A stretch of 64,000 nt of DNA from Rhizobium sp. ZPR4. GTDB taxonomy: Bacteria > Pseudomonadota > Alphaproteobacteria > Rhizobiales > Rhizobiaceae. Below are positions 7,505 to 16,085 of this stretch, in pieces. Below the pieces are notes generated by a model. It was not told the origin of the DNA. It did not search any database and saw only the letters and a program-made list of their open reading frames with translations. The number at the start of each line of letters is the position of its first letter. Positions within the stretch are counted from its first letter, which is position 1. Where the stretch lies: positions 1,364,001 through 1,428,000 of the forward strand of contig NZ_CP157967.1 in NCBI RefSeq assembly GCF_040215725.1, written 5' to 3'. Both the position numbers and the translations under genes were made by a program.

Positions 7505-8488
7505 ATGAAGAAGACCAAGGTCATTCGCATCCATGAAAATGGCGGTCCTGAGGTAATGAAGCTGGAGGAGGTGGATCTGCCGCCTCCAGGCGCGGGCGAG
7601 GTGCAGCTCCGCCATGCCGCGATCGGCCTCAACTTCATCGACGTCTATTTTCGTTCCGGTCTCTACAAGGCGCCTCAATTTCCGTTGCCGCTTGGCAAGG
7701 AAGCTGCAGGCACGGTCACCGAGGTCGGCCCCGGCGTGACCGATTTTGCCGTCGGCGATCGCGTTGCCTATGTCGGCAGCGACGGCGCCTACAGTGTCGA
7801 GCGCAACATCGAGACCCGCTATCTGGTCAAAGTACCTGATGATATCCCGCTCGAAACCGCAGCATCCATGATGCTGAAGGGCATGACGGCCGAGTATCTT
7901 TTGAACCGCACCTTCAAGGTCGGCCCAGGCACGACGCTGCTGTTTCATGCGGCCGCCGGCGGCGTCGGCCTGATTGCCGGCCAATGGGCCAAGGCGCTTG
8001 GAGCCGGCACCGTCATCGGCACGGCCGGTTCGGCTGAGAAGGTCCAGTTGGCGCTGGCGCATGGCTACGACCATGTCATCGACTACAGCAAGGAGAATTT
8101 TGCCGATCGTGTGCGGGAAATCACCAGTGGCAAGGGCGTCGATGTCGTCTACGACTCCGTCGGCAAGGATACGTATCCGCAATCGCTCGATTGTCTGAGG
8201 CGGCTCGGCATGTGGGTCACGTTCGGCCAATCTTCTGGCCCGATTGAGAACTTCAATCTCGCAATCCTCAACCAGAAGGGCTCTCTTTTCACGACGCGTC
8301 CGAGTCTCTTTGCCTATGTCGGCACGCCTGAGGAGTTGAGAGCCAGTGCAAAGGCGTTATTTGCTGTTGTGCAAAGCAGCAAAGTGCGTATCAATATTCA
8401 TCAGACTTATCCGTTGGGCGATGCTGGGCGCGCGCACGCGGATCTGGAAGCCAGGAAAACGAGTGGAACTACACTACTGATCCCATAG
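7505..8488 (+). CDS. qor: Zinc-independent quinone oxidoreductase (MDR family)
   Basis: This is a medium-chain dehydrogenase/reductase of the quinone oxidoreductase (QOR) class, which reduces quinones or other carbonyls with NADPH. The N-terminal GroES-like domain (about 1-120) lacks the zinc ligands of alcohol dehydrogenases. The Rossmann motif AAAGGVG lies near residues 150-156 and the typical YDSVGKDT segment near 218. Length is 327 aa, normal for the family. It follows pcs by 12 bases and precedes the ABC operon by 41 bases, but no functional link to either is evident. Confidence 0.88.
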   Translation: MKKTKVIRIHENGGPEVMKLEEVDLPPPGAGEVQLRHAAIGLNFIDVYFRSGLYKAPQFPLPLGKEAAGTVTEVGPGVTDFAVGDRVAYVGSDGAYSVERNIETRYLVKVPDDIPLETAASMMLKGMTAEYLLNRTFKVGPGTTLLFHAAAGGVGLIAGQWAKALGAGTVIGTAGSAEKVQLALAHGYDHVIDYSKENFADRVREITSGKGVDVVYDSVGKDTYPQSLDCLRRLGMWVTFGQSSGPIENFNLAILNQKGSLFTTRPSLFAYVGTPEELRASAKALFAVVQSSKVRINIHQTYPLGDAGRAHADLEARKTSGTTLLIP

Positions 8489-8529
8489 ATCCGTAAAGGA
8501 CAGGTCGGTGGGAAGGAAATGAGGGGAAC

Positions 8530-10104
8530 GTGTCGTCATCCGATGCGCCGGCAAGCGGTGCACTATTGTCGGTTCGCAAACTGACGAAACTGTTCGGCAG
8601 TTTTGCAGCCTGCAACGAAATCGATCTTGAAATCCAGCCGGGCGAAATTCATGCCCTTCTAGGCGAAAACGGCGCTGGCAAGTCCACGCTGGTCAAGATG
8701 CTGTTCGGCGTGCTCGAGCCGACACATGGGCAGATCATCTGGCAGGGACAAGCTGTGTCGATCGATGCGCCGGGCACTGCGCGCAAGCTCGGCATCGGCA
8801 TGGTATTTCAGCATTTTTCTTTGTTCGAGGCGCTGACTGTCGCGGAAAATATAGCGCTCTCGCTCGACAGCAATATCCCGCTCGCAAAAATTTCCGAAGA
8901 AGCCGCAAAGCTTTCTCACGCCTATGGCCTGCCGCTTGACCCGAATGCACATGTCGCGGATCTGTCCGTCGGCGAACGGCAGCGTATCGAGATCGTTCGC
9001 GCTCTCCTGCAGAATCCGAAGCTCATCATTCTCGACGAGCCCACGTCCGTCTTGACGCCGCAGGAAGCCGACCGGCTGTTCGAAACGCTGTTCAAGCTGC
9101 GAGACGAGGGACGCTCGGTGCTCTACATCAGCCATCGGCTCGAAGAGGTGCAGCGCATCTGTTCGCGCGCCACGGTCCTGCGTCACGGCAAGGTCACGGG
9201 CGCTTGCGATCCCAGGCAGGAAACAACTGGGTCGCTCGCCCGTATGATGGTCGGCAGCGATGTCGCCAGCGTGCAGCATGAAGGGCTAGGCTCCAAGGGG
9301 GATATTCTCCTTGAGGTCGCGGGTCTTTCGGCACCGGCGCGGACCCCGTTTGCCATGTCGCTGAAGGATGTTTCGCTTCGCGTGCGTGCTGGCGAGGTGC
9401 TGGCGATCGCCGGTGTCGCCGGCAACGGGCAGGGCGAATTGTTCGATGTCATTTCCGGCGAATACACGGTTGCCGCGGATGATCTCGTCCGATTGCGCGG
9501 CAAGTCTGTCGGGGCCAAAGGCATCAATGCGCGCCGGTTGATCGGCGCGGGCTTCGTGCCCGAAGAACGCCACGGCCATGCCGCGGTATCGGCATTGAAG
9601 CTGTCGGATAACCTCGTGCTCGCCCGACATCAGTCGGATCGCAAGTCGTTTCTGGGTGCTGGATTCTTCAATGTGATCAGGCACGGCGCGGTCAAGCAGG
9701 CGACGAAGCGGATCTGTGAGGCGATGGATGTGCGCAAGAGCGGCGAGGATCCCGCTGCCGGCGCGCTGTCCGGCGGCAATCTGCAGAAGTTCATCGTCGG
9801 CCGCGAACTGGATCGCCAACCGAGCGTCCTCGTCGTCAACCAGCCGACCTGGGGTGTCGATGCGGGTGCTGCCAGCCGCATCCGGCAGGCGCTGGTCGAT
9901 CTCGCCCGCGATGGCTCGGCCGTGCTCGTCATCAGCCAGGATCTCGACGAGATTTTCGAAGTGGCAACCGATATCGCCGTCATCTCGGAAGGGCGTCTGT
10001 CGCCGTCCTATCCCGCCGGCGAACTGACGCGAGAAAAGATCGGTCTGCTGATGGGTGGGCTGCATGAGTCGAAGACGCATTCGGAGCCTGCACATGCGCA
10101 TTGA
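8530..10104 (+). CDS. ABC transporter ATP-binding protein, BMP-type nucleoside importer
   Basis: This duplicated ATPase (524 aa) energises an importer whose permeases and binding protein follow directly. The first half has Walker A GENGAGKST (about 47-55), the LSVGERQ signature and Walker B LIILDEPT. The second half is degenerate: its Walker A is GVAGNGQGE and its Walker B region reads NQPTWGVD, so the catalytic glutamate is replaced by glutamine, as is common in this ATPase class. The start is GTG at 8530. Substrate assignment to nucleosides/purines rests on the BMP-family partner. Confidence 0.88.
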   Translation: MSSSDAPASGALLSVRKLTKLFGSFAACNEIDLEIQPGEIHALLGENGAGKSTLVKMLFGVLEPTHGQIIWQGQAVSIDAPGTARKLGIGMVFQHFSLFEALTVAENIALSLDSNIPLAKISEEAAKLSHAYGLPLDPNAHVADLSVGERQRIEIVRALLQNPKLIILDEPTSVLTPQEADRLFETLFKLRDEGRSVLYISHRLEEVQRICSRATVLRHGKVTGACDPRQETTGSLARMMVGSDVASVQHEGLGSKGDILLEVAGLSAPARTPFAMSLKDVSLRVRAGEVLAIAGVAGNGQGELFDVISGEYTVAADDLVRLRGKSVGAKGINARRLIGAGFVPEERHGHAAVSALKLSDNLVLARHQSDRKSFLGAGFFNVIRHGAVKQATKRICEAMDVRKSGEDPAAGALSGGNLQKFIVGRELDRQPSVLVVNQPTWGVDAGAASRIRQALVDLARDGSAVLVISQDLDEIFEVATDIAVISEGRLSPSYPAGELTREKIGLLMGGLHESKTHSEPAHAH

Positions 10105-11179
10105 ACTCGAAAAGCGCCCGCAGGTTTCGAAGCTGTTCGGCCTCCTGTCGCCCCTGCTTGCCCTCGCATTGGCGTTGATTGCCGGCACCATCATGTTCGC
10201 CCTGATGGGCAAGGATCCCGTCGAGGCGCTTGACGCCTTCTTCGTCGAGCCTCTGCTGGAAGTCTGGTCGCTGCACGAACTGGCGATCAAGGCAGGCCCG
10301 CTGATCCTGATCGCCGTCGGCCTTTGTCTCTGCTATCGCTCCAACAACTGGAATATCGGTGCCGAAGGCCAGTTCACGATGGGAGCTGTCGCTGGCTCCT
10401 TCATCCCGATCGTCTTTACCGATTGGCATTCACCGATGGTACTGCCTTTGATGTTGATTACCGGCGCCATCGGCGGTGCGCTCTATGCCGCCATTCCGGC
10501 GCTCTTGAAGGCGCATTTCAATACTAACGAAATCCTGACAAGCCTGATGCTGGTCTATATCGCACAGCTCTTTCTGGATTGGCTGTCGCGCGGACCATGG
10601 CGCGATCCGCAGGGCCATAATTTCCCGCAGAGCATCGATTTTCCGCCGGAAGCAGTTCTGCCGGCGATCTGGGAAGATTCCGGGCGCGCGCATTGGGGCA
10701 TCGTCTTTGCGGTGGTCGCGGCGATCCTTGCCTGGTTTCTGATGAAATACACGCTGAAGGGCTTTGAAATCACCGTGCTCGGTCAATCGGCGCGGGCAGG
10801 GCGTTTTGCCGGCTTCTCCTCGCGGAAAATGGTCTGGTTTGCCTTCCTCTTTTCCGGTGCACTCTCCGGATTGGCCGGCATCTCCGAAGTTTCCGGCTCT
10901 ATCGGCCATCTGCAGCCGGCGATCTCGCCGGGCTACGGCTTCACTGCCATCATCGTCGCCTTCCTCGCGCGCCTCAATCCGCTCGGAGCCATCCTTTCGG
11001 GTCTCGTATTGGCGCTGACTTATCTCGGCGGCGAGGCGGCGCAATTGTCGCCGGGCATATCGGCCAAGGCGGCAAGCGTCTTCCAGGGCTTGCTTTTGTT
11101 CTTCGTGCTGTCTTGCGACACCCTGATCTATTACAAGATCCGCCTGGTCTGGTCGCGGGTTCGGGGAGGTGCGGCATGA
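10094..11179 (+). CDS. ABC transporter permease, BMP-type nucleoside importer
   Basis: This is one of two inner-membrane permeases of the importer. It has about nine or ten hydrophobic segments and the conserved loop NNWNIGAEGQF near residue 85, typical of the branched-chain/ribose permease superfamily as found in BMP systems. The ATG at 10094 is preceded by GGAG and overlaps the ATPase gene by 11 bases, implying translational coupling. Earlier in-frame starts lie inside the ATPase gene without ribosome sites. Confidence 0.88.
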   Translation: MRIELEKRPQVSKLFGLLSPLLALALALIAGTIMFALMGKDPVEALDAFFVEPLLEVWSLHELAIKAGPLILIAVGLCLCYRSNNWNIGAEGQFTMGAVAGSFIPIVFTDWHSPMVLPLMLITGAIGGALYAAIPALLKAHFNTNEILTSLMLVYIAQLFLDWLSRGPWRDPQGHNFPQSIDFPPEAVLPAIWEDSGRAHWGIVFAVVAAILAWFLMKYTLKGFEITVLGQSARAGRFAGFSSRKMVWFAFLFSGALSGLAGISEVSGSIGHLQPAISPGYGFTAIIVAFLARLNPLGAILSGLVLALTYLGGEAAQLSPGISAKAASVFQGLLLFFVLSCDTLIYYKIRLVWSRVRGGAA

Positions 11180-12096
11180 GCGTCTTTGAAGCCATTCTGC
11201 TCACCATCATCACCGCATCGACGCCGCTCGTCATCGCCGGCCTCGGCGAGCTGGTGGTGGAACGTTCCGGCGTTCTCAACCTCGGTGTTGAAGGCATGAT
11301 GATCATCGGTGCCGTTGCCGCTTTCGTCGGTGCGCAGATGAGCGGATCGCCCTATGTCGGCCTGCTGGCCGGCATCGTCGCCGGGGCGCTCTTCTCGCTA
11401 TTGTTCGGCTTCCTGACCCTGACGCTGGTGACGAACCAGGTGGCAACCGGCCTGGCGCTGACCATCCTCGGCCTCGGCCTTTCCGGCATGATCGGCGAGG
11501 GCTATGTCAGCGTGCCGGGCGTGCAGCTGCACGAGATCGTCTTCCCGTTGCTGTCGGATATTCCATTCCTCGGCCCGGTGCTATTCAAGCAGGATCTGAC
11601 CTTTTATCTGTCGATTGCGCTGTTGATTGGGGTAAGCTGGTTCCTCTTCCGCAGCCGTGCGGGCCTGAAGCTGCGCGCCGTCGGTGACAGCCATGGCTCG
11701 GCCCATGCTCTCGGTATCGACGTTATCCGCACGCGCTACCTCGCCGTCATGTTCGGTGGCGCCTGCGCCGGGCTTGCCGGTGCGCAGCTCTCGCTCGTCT
11801 ATACGCCGCAATGGGTCGAGAACATGTCGGCCGGCCGCGGCTGGGTGACTCTGGCTCTCGTGGTCTTCGCCTCCTGGCGGCCGATGCGCGTCATGGCCGG
11901 CGGCTATCTTTTCGGCGCTGTCACGATCCTGCAGTTTCATGCGCAGGGTTTCGGCGTCGGCATACCCTCGCAATTCCTGTCGATGCTGCCCTATGCGTCG
12001 ACTATTGTGGTTCTCGTCATCATCTCTCAAAATCGTCGCGCGACCTTGATCAACACGCCAGCGTCGCTCGGCAAGCCCTTCGTTCCGGAGCGCTGA
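11176..12096 (+). CDS. ABC transporter permease, BMP-type nucleoside importer
   Basis: This is the second permease, 306 aa with about eight or nine hydrophobic segments. Its early GVLNLGVEGMM motif (about residues 32-42) matches this permease subfamily and parallels the NIGAEGQF motif of its partner. The ATG overlaps the stop of the first permease as ATGA, so the two subunits are coupled for heterodimer assembly. The binding-protein gene follows after 53 bases. Confidence 0.88.
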   Translation: MSVFEAILLTIITASTPLVIAGLGELVVERSGVLNLGVEGMMIIGAVAAFVGAQMSGSPYVGLLAGIVAGALFSLLFGFLTLTLVTNQVATGLALTILGLGLSGMIGEGYVSVPGVQLHEIVFPLLSDIPFLGPVLFKQDLTFYLSIALLIGVSWFLFRSRAGLKLRAVGDSHGSAHALGIDVIRTRYLAVMFGGACAGLAGAQLSLVYTPQWVENMSAGRGWVTLALVVFASWRPMRVMAGGYLFGAVTILQFHAQGFGVGIPSQFLSMLPYASTIVVLVIISQNRRATLINTPASLGKPFVPER

Positions 12097-12149
12097 CTGC
12101 TACTACCGGACCGATTTCTGCAAAACATGTCAAACCAACAGGGGTAACC

Positions 12150-13226
12150 ATGAAAAAACTAGCACTCGCCCTCTCAACGACAGCCGCCGCCATCGTTGGT
12201 TTCGCTGCCGCCGCCGAAGCGGCGCCGACCAAGGTCTGCTTCGTCTATGTCGGTTCGCATACGGACGGCGGCTATTCGCAGGCGCATGATCTCGGCCGCC
12301 AGCAGATCCAGAAGGAATTCGGCGACAAGATCGATACGCCTTATCTCGAAAACGTGCCGGAAGGCCCGGATGCTGAGCGCGCCATCGAGCGTCTTGCCCG
12401 CTCCGGCTGCTCGCTGATCTTCTCGACTTCGTTCGGCTTCATGGATGCGACCGTCAAGGTTGCCGCTAAGTTCCCGAAGGTGAAGTTCGAACACGCGACC
12501 GGCTTCAAGAGCGGGCCTAACCTCGCGACCTACAACTCGCGCTTCTATGAAGGCCGCTACATCCTTGGCCAGATCGCCGCCAAGATGTCGAAGAACCATG
12601 GCGCTGCCTACATCGCGTCGTTCCCGATCCCGGAAGTCGTGATGGGCATCAACTCCTTCGAGCAGGGCGCCCGCTCCGTCGATCCGAGCTTCAAGCTCAA
12701 GGTCGTATGGGTCAACACCTGGTTCGATCCCGGCAAGGAAGCCGACGCTGCCAAGGCCATGGTCGACCAGGGTGTCGATATCCTGACGCAGCATACCGAC
12801 ACGACGGCGCCGATGCAGGTTGCCGAAGAACGCGGTATCCATGCTTTCGGTCAGGCTTCCGACATGATCAAGGCTGGCCCGAAGGCGCAGTTGACGGCGA
12901 TCGTCGACACCTGGGGCAACTACTACTCCAAGCGGGTTCACGCCCTGCTGGATGGCAAGTGGAAGTCCGAGCAGAGCTGGGATGGCCTAAAGGACGGCAT
13001 CCTGAAGATGGCGGACTATACCAACATGCCTGACGACGTGAAGAAGATGGCTCAGGAAACCGAAGCCAAGATCAAGTCCGGCGAGCTCGCACCGTTCACT
13101 GGTCCAATCAACAAGCAGGACGGCACGCCCTGGCTGAAGGCTGGCGAAAAGGCCGATGACGGCACGCTACTCGGCATGAACTTCTACATCGAAGGTGTCG
13201 ACGACAAGCTGCCGGCTTCGAAATAA
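12150..13226 (+). CDS. BMP-family substrate-binding protein of the nucleoside-type importer
   Basis: This periplasmic binding protein (358 aa) belongs to the Med/BMP family, whose characterised members bind nucleosides or purines. A signal peptide of about 24 residues ends AEA|AP. There is no lipobox cysteine, so it is soluble in the periplasm rather than a lipoprotein. The mature part starts with the usual VCFVYVGSHTDGGYS strand-loop. The ATG at 12150 has an AGGGG site. It is the last gene of the cluster and is followed by a strong intrinsic terminator. Confidence 0.9.
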   Translation: MKKLALALSTTAAAIVGFAAAAEAAPTKVCFVYVGSHTDGGYSQAHDLGRQQIQKEFGDKIDTPYLENVPEGPDAERAIERLARSGCSLIFSTSFGFMDATVKVAAKFPKVKFEHATGFKSGPNLATYNSRFYEGRYILGQIAAKMSKNHGAAYIASFPIPEVVMGINSFEQGARSVDPSFKLKVVWVNTWFDPGKEADAAKAMVDQGVDILTQHTDTTAPMQVAEERGIHAFGQASDMIKAGPKAQLTAIVDTWGNYYSKRVHALLDGKWKSEQSWDGLKDGILKMADYTNMPDDVKKMAQETEAKIKSGELAPFTGPINKQDGTPWLKAGEKADDGTLLGMNFYIEGVDDKLPASK

Positions 13227-13250
13227 GCAGACGAAATAGTGCAAGTTGAG

Positions 13251-13276
13251 AAAGGGCGCCAAAAGGCGCCCTTTTT
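13251..13276 (+). terminator. Intrinsic terminator after the BMP-type operon
   Basis: A 10-bp perfect stem (13251-13260 with 13265-13274) encloses the four-base loop AAAA and runs into a T tract. It separates the BMP importer from the YtfQ system. Confidence 0.85.
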
Positions 13277-13310
13277 TGTTGCACTGCGTCATCGAATGCC
13301 GATTTACAAA

Positions 13311-13319
13311 AGTATTACT
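13311..13319. promoter_or_regulatory. Possible operator for the FadR/GntR regulator of the ytfQ operon
   Basis: AGTATTACT is a perfect palindrome around one central base. It contains GTATTAC, which fits the GT-N3-AC core known for FadR-subfamily GntR operators. It lies 50 bases before the ytfQ start in an AT-rich stretch, and the only GntR gene in the window is the last gene of this operon. Short motifs occur by chance, so this is a prediction. Confidence 0.35.
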
Positions 13320-13369
13320 ATATGATTTTTTGACTGCGGGCCTGAGGAAACGGCCTTTGGGAGGACATC

Positions 13370-14332
13370 ATGAAATTGAAGACTGCACTGATCAGTGCCA
13401 CGATGCTTGCTGCCTGCATGTTTACGTCGGCATCGGCTAAAGACCTGGTCGTCGGATTCTCGCAAATCGGTTCGGAGTCCGGTTGGCGTGCGGCCGAAAC
13501 GACGCTGACGAAGCAGGAAGCAAAGAAGCGCGGCATCGACCTGAAGTTCGCTGACGCGCAGCAGAAGCAGGAAAACCAGATCAAGGCGATCCGTTCCTTC
13601 ATCGCGCAGGGCGTCGATGCTATCCTGTTGGCGCCCGTCGTCGAGACCGGCTGGGATGCTGTCCTGAAGGAAGCCAAGGAAGCCAAGATCCCCGTCATCC
13701 TGCTTGACCGCACGGTCAATGCGCCGAAGGATCTTTACCTGACGGCCGTCACGTCCGACCTGGTTCATGAAGGCAAGGTTGCTGGCGACTGGCTCGTCAA
13801 GACGGTCGGCGACAAGAAGTGCAACATCGTCGAGCTGCAGGGCACGACAGGTTCCTCGCCGGCCATCGGCCGCAAGAAGGGCTTCGAAGAGGCCATCAAG
13901 GGTCATGACAACCTGAAGATCGTTCGCAGCCAGACTGGCGACTTCACCCGCGCAAAGGGCAAGGAAGTCATGGAAAGCTTCCTGAAGGCTGAAAATGGCG
14001 GCAAGGACATCTGCGCTCTCTATGCCCATAATGACGACATGGCCGTCGGCGCCATCCAGGCGATCAAGGAAGCGGGCCTGAAGCCGGGCAAGGACATCCT
14101 GACCGTGTCTGTTGACTCCGTTCCGGATCTCTTCAAGGCCATGGCAGCTGGCGAAGCGAATGCGACTGTCGAACTGACCCCGAACATGGCCGGTCCGGCC
14201 TTCGACGCGCTCGATGCCTATCTGAAGACCAAGAAGGAGCCGCCGAAGTGGATCCAGACCGAGTCCAAGCTCTACACTCAGGCCGATGACCCGCAGAAGG
14301 TCTACGAGCAGAAGAAAGACCTCGGCTACTGA
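13370..14332 (+). CDS. ytfQ: Galactofuranose-type ABC transporter substrate-binding protein
   Basis: The protein is strikingly like E. coli YtfQ, the periplasmic galactofuranose/galactose-binding protein, through most of its 320 residues, including GFSQIGSESGWRAAET near residue 29 and the C-terminal NMAGPAFDALDAY region. A signal peptide of about 23 residues ends ASA|KD. The start has a GGGAGGA site. It is the first gene of a five-gene operon (ytfQ, ytfR, ytfT, yjfF, gntR) and is set apart from ytfR by a hairpin-rich gap. The exact sugar is inferred from the E. coli relative. Confidence 0.9.
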   Translation: MKLKTALISATMLAACMFTSASAKDLVVGFSQIGSESGWRAAETTLTKQEAKKRGIDLKFADAQQKQENQIKAIRSFIAQGVDAILLAPVVETGWDAVLKEAKEAKIPVILLDRTVNAPKDLYLTAVTSDLVHEGKVAGDWLVKTVGDKKCNIVELQGTTGSSPAIGRKKGFEEAIKGHDNLKIVRSQTGDFTRAKGKEVMESFLKAENGGKDICALYAHNDDMAVGAIQAIKEAGLKPGKDILTVSVDSVPDLFKAMAAGEANATVELTPNMAGPAFDALDAYLKTKKEPPKWIQTESKLYTQADDPQKVYEQKKDLGY

Positions 14333-14344
14333 GACGAAAGCCGA

Positions 14345-14374
14345 TCGCACCGGTTGGCAACGCCACCGGTGCGA
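14345..14374 (+). other. Stem-loop 1 in the ytfQ-ytfR gap
   Basis: Ten bases (14345-14354) pair perfectly with 14365-14374 around a ten-base loop. There is no T tract, so it may protect the 3' end of ytfQ mRNA rather than terminate transcription. Confidence 0.55.
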
Positions 14375-14389
14375 ATTCTTGTGCAGGAT

Positions 14390-14416
14390 GCCGGCGCATC
14401 AACGCAATGCGCCGGC
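14390..14416 (+). other. Stem-loop 2 in the ytfQ-ytfR gap
   Basis: A GC-rich 10-bp perfect stem (14390-14399 with 14407-14416) encloses a seven-base loop. With the hairpin just upstream and the repeat just downstream it fills almost the whole gap between binding-protein and ATPase genes. Confidence 0.55.
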
Positions 14417-14430
14417 TATCGCTTTCGCCT

Positions 14431-14531
14431 AGAGCGGTTCAGCTTTTCACGGAATCTCCGAACCGCGCTGTTTTTTATTTTCTCGCAATTCCGGACGGAA
14501 AACCGCTACGCACTTTTCCTGGAGTTGCTCT
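14431..14531 (+). repeat. RIME-like palindromic intergenic repeat, intact copy 1
   Basis: An element of about 100 bases opens with an inverted pair AGCGGTTC...GAACCGC, passes a T-rich centre, and ends with TTCCGGACGG and a GGA(A/G)TTGC tail. Near-identical copies occur at 58750-58851 (inverted) and 62445-62545. The layout resembles the RIME elements known from rhizobia; the name is by resemblance only. Confidence 0.7.
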
Positions 14532-14540
14532 ATTGGCTCA

Positions 14541-16085
14541 ATGCAGGGACATCAGCGCTTCATGGCTCACGACGTCGAGCGACTTCTGACAGCGACAGGC
14601 TTTTGTAAATATTTTCCCGGTTCGACCGCTCTCGAGCATGTCGATTTCACATTGATGCGCGGCGAGGTCCATGCGCTGCTTGGCGAGAACGGTGCGGGAA
14701 AATCCACACTGATCAAGTGCATGACAGGTGCTTATCGTCGCGACGCCGGCACTCTGGTTCTCGATGGGGCCGGGATCGATCCGCATGACACGCTGGCAGC
14801 TCAGAAGCTCGGCATCGGAACCGTTTATCAGGAAGTGAATCTGCTGCCCAATCTGAGCGTCGCGGAAAATCTGTTCCTCGGTCGCCAGCCGCAGCGGTTC
14901 GGTATGGTTAGCAGCCGTATCATGAATGGCATGGCGAGAAACCTGCTGTCGCAGTACGGCATGGATATCGATGTCAGCCGCCAGCTCGACCGCTTCTCCG
15001 TTGCCATACAGCAGGTCGTCGCAATTGCCCGTGCAGTCGATCTCTCCGGCAAGGTGCTGATCCTCGACGAGCCGACGGCGAGCCTCGATACGCATGAGGT
15101 CGAAATGTTGTTCGGCATCGTCAGGCGATTGAAGCAGCGCGGGCTGGGCATTGTTTTCATTACGCATTTTCTGGAGCAGGTTTACGAGATCTGCGATCGC
15201 ATCACCGTTCTCCGCAATGGCCGTCTTGTCGGCACTCGTGAAGCGGATGGTCTACCCAGGCAGACTCTGATCGCCATGATGCTTGGCCGCGAACTCGCTG
15301 AGACGGAAAGCACGGCGAAGCAGACCGAGGCGGAAAGCGGTCCGGTAAAATACCGCTTCTCGAACTTTGGCAAGCGCGGCAAGATCAAGCCTTTCGATAT
15401 GGAGGTGCGCGTCGGCGAAGTGGTCGGCATCGCCGGTCTGCTTGGCTCCGGGCGCACGGAAACTGCTGAAGTCCTTTTCGGCGTGGAGCGCGCCGATAGC
15501 GGCGACGCAAAGATCGAAGACAAAACGATCGCGCTGTCCAGTCCGCGTGCTGCGATCAAGAGCGGCTTCGGCTTCTGCCCGGAAGACCGCAAGACCGATG
15601 GCATCATCGGTGATCTTTCCATTCGGGAAAACATCATCATGGCGCTGCAGGCGCGGCGGGGCTGGGCGAGACCTCTTGCACGCAGCGAGCAGAACGCCAT
15701 CGCCGATCGCTACATCAAGGCACTGGATATCCGCACGACCGACCGGGAAAAGCCTATCCGGCTTCTTTCGGGCGGCAACCAGCAGAAGGCGATCCTCGCA
15801 CGATGGCTGGCGACGAACCCGAATTTCTTGATCCTGGACGAGCCGACCCGCGGCATCGATGTCGGCGCCCATGCGGAAATCATCCGGCTGATCGAAGACC
15901 TTTGCCGGCAGGGCATGTCTCTCGTGGTGATTTCGTCCGAACTCGAGGAGCTTGTCGCCTATAGTTCGCGCATCATCGTCCTGCGTGATCGTGAGCACAT
16001 CGCCGAGTTGACCGGCAGCGAGATAACCGCCGGAAATATCGTCGAGGCCATTGCCACGGCTCAGAAGGCAAAGGAGGACGCATGA
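14541..16085 (+). CDS. ytfR: Galactofuranose-type ABC transporter ATP-binding protein
   Basis: This duplicated sugar-importer ATPase (514 aa) closely resembles E. coli YtfR. The first half has Walker A GENGAGKST (about 49-57) and Walker B LILDEPTASLD. The second half has the relaxed Walker A GLLGSGRTE, the LSGGNQQK signature and an intact Walker B ILDEPTRGID. The ATG at 14541 is used here; an ATG at 14562 that also keeps the first beta-strand is a real alternative because ribosome sites for both are poor. Its stop overlaps ytfT. Confidence 0.9.
   Translation: MQGHQRFMAHDVERLLTATGFCKYFPGSTALEHVDFTLMRGEVHALLGENGAGKSTLIKCMTGAYRRDAGTLVLDGAGIDPHDTLAAQKLGIGTVYQEVNLLPNLSVAENLFLGRQPQRFGMVSSRIMNGMARNLLSQYGMDIDVSRQLDRFSVAIQQVVAIARAVDLSGKVLILDEPTASLDTHEVEMLFGIVRRLKQRGLGIVFITHFLEQVYEICDRITVLRNGRLVGTREADGLPRQTLIAMMLGRELAETESTAKQTEAESGPVKYRFSNFGKRGKIKPFDMEVRVGEVVGIAGLLGSGRTETAEVLFGVERADSGDAKIEDKTIALSSPRAAIKSGFGFCPEDRKTDGIIGDLSIRENIIMALQARRGWARPLARSEQNAIADRYIKALDIRTTDREKPIRLLSGGNQQKAILARWLATNPNFLILDEPTRGIDVGAHAEIIRLIEDLCRQGMSLVVISSELEELVAYSSRIIVLRDREHIAELTGSEITAGNIVEAIATAQKAKEDA

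Noticed and set aside
6656..8230. Open frame of 524 codons on the minus strand opposite pcs and the quinone oxidoreductase
   Set aside because: Its translation is rich in Arg, Asp and His with no recognisable domain, the mirror of GC-rich codons in two well-supported plus-strand genes.
9830..9860. Apparent loss of the catalytic glutamate in the second ATPase half of the BMP-type importer
   Set aside because: A Gln at this Walker B position is common in this ATPase class, so it is not an unusual defect.
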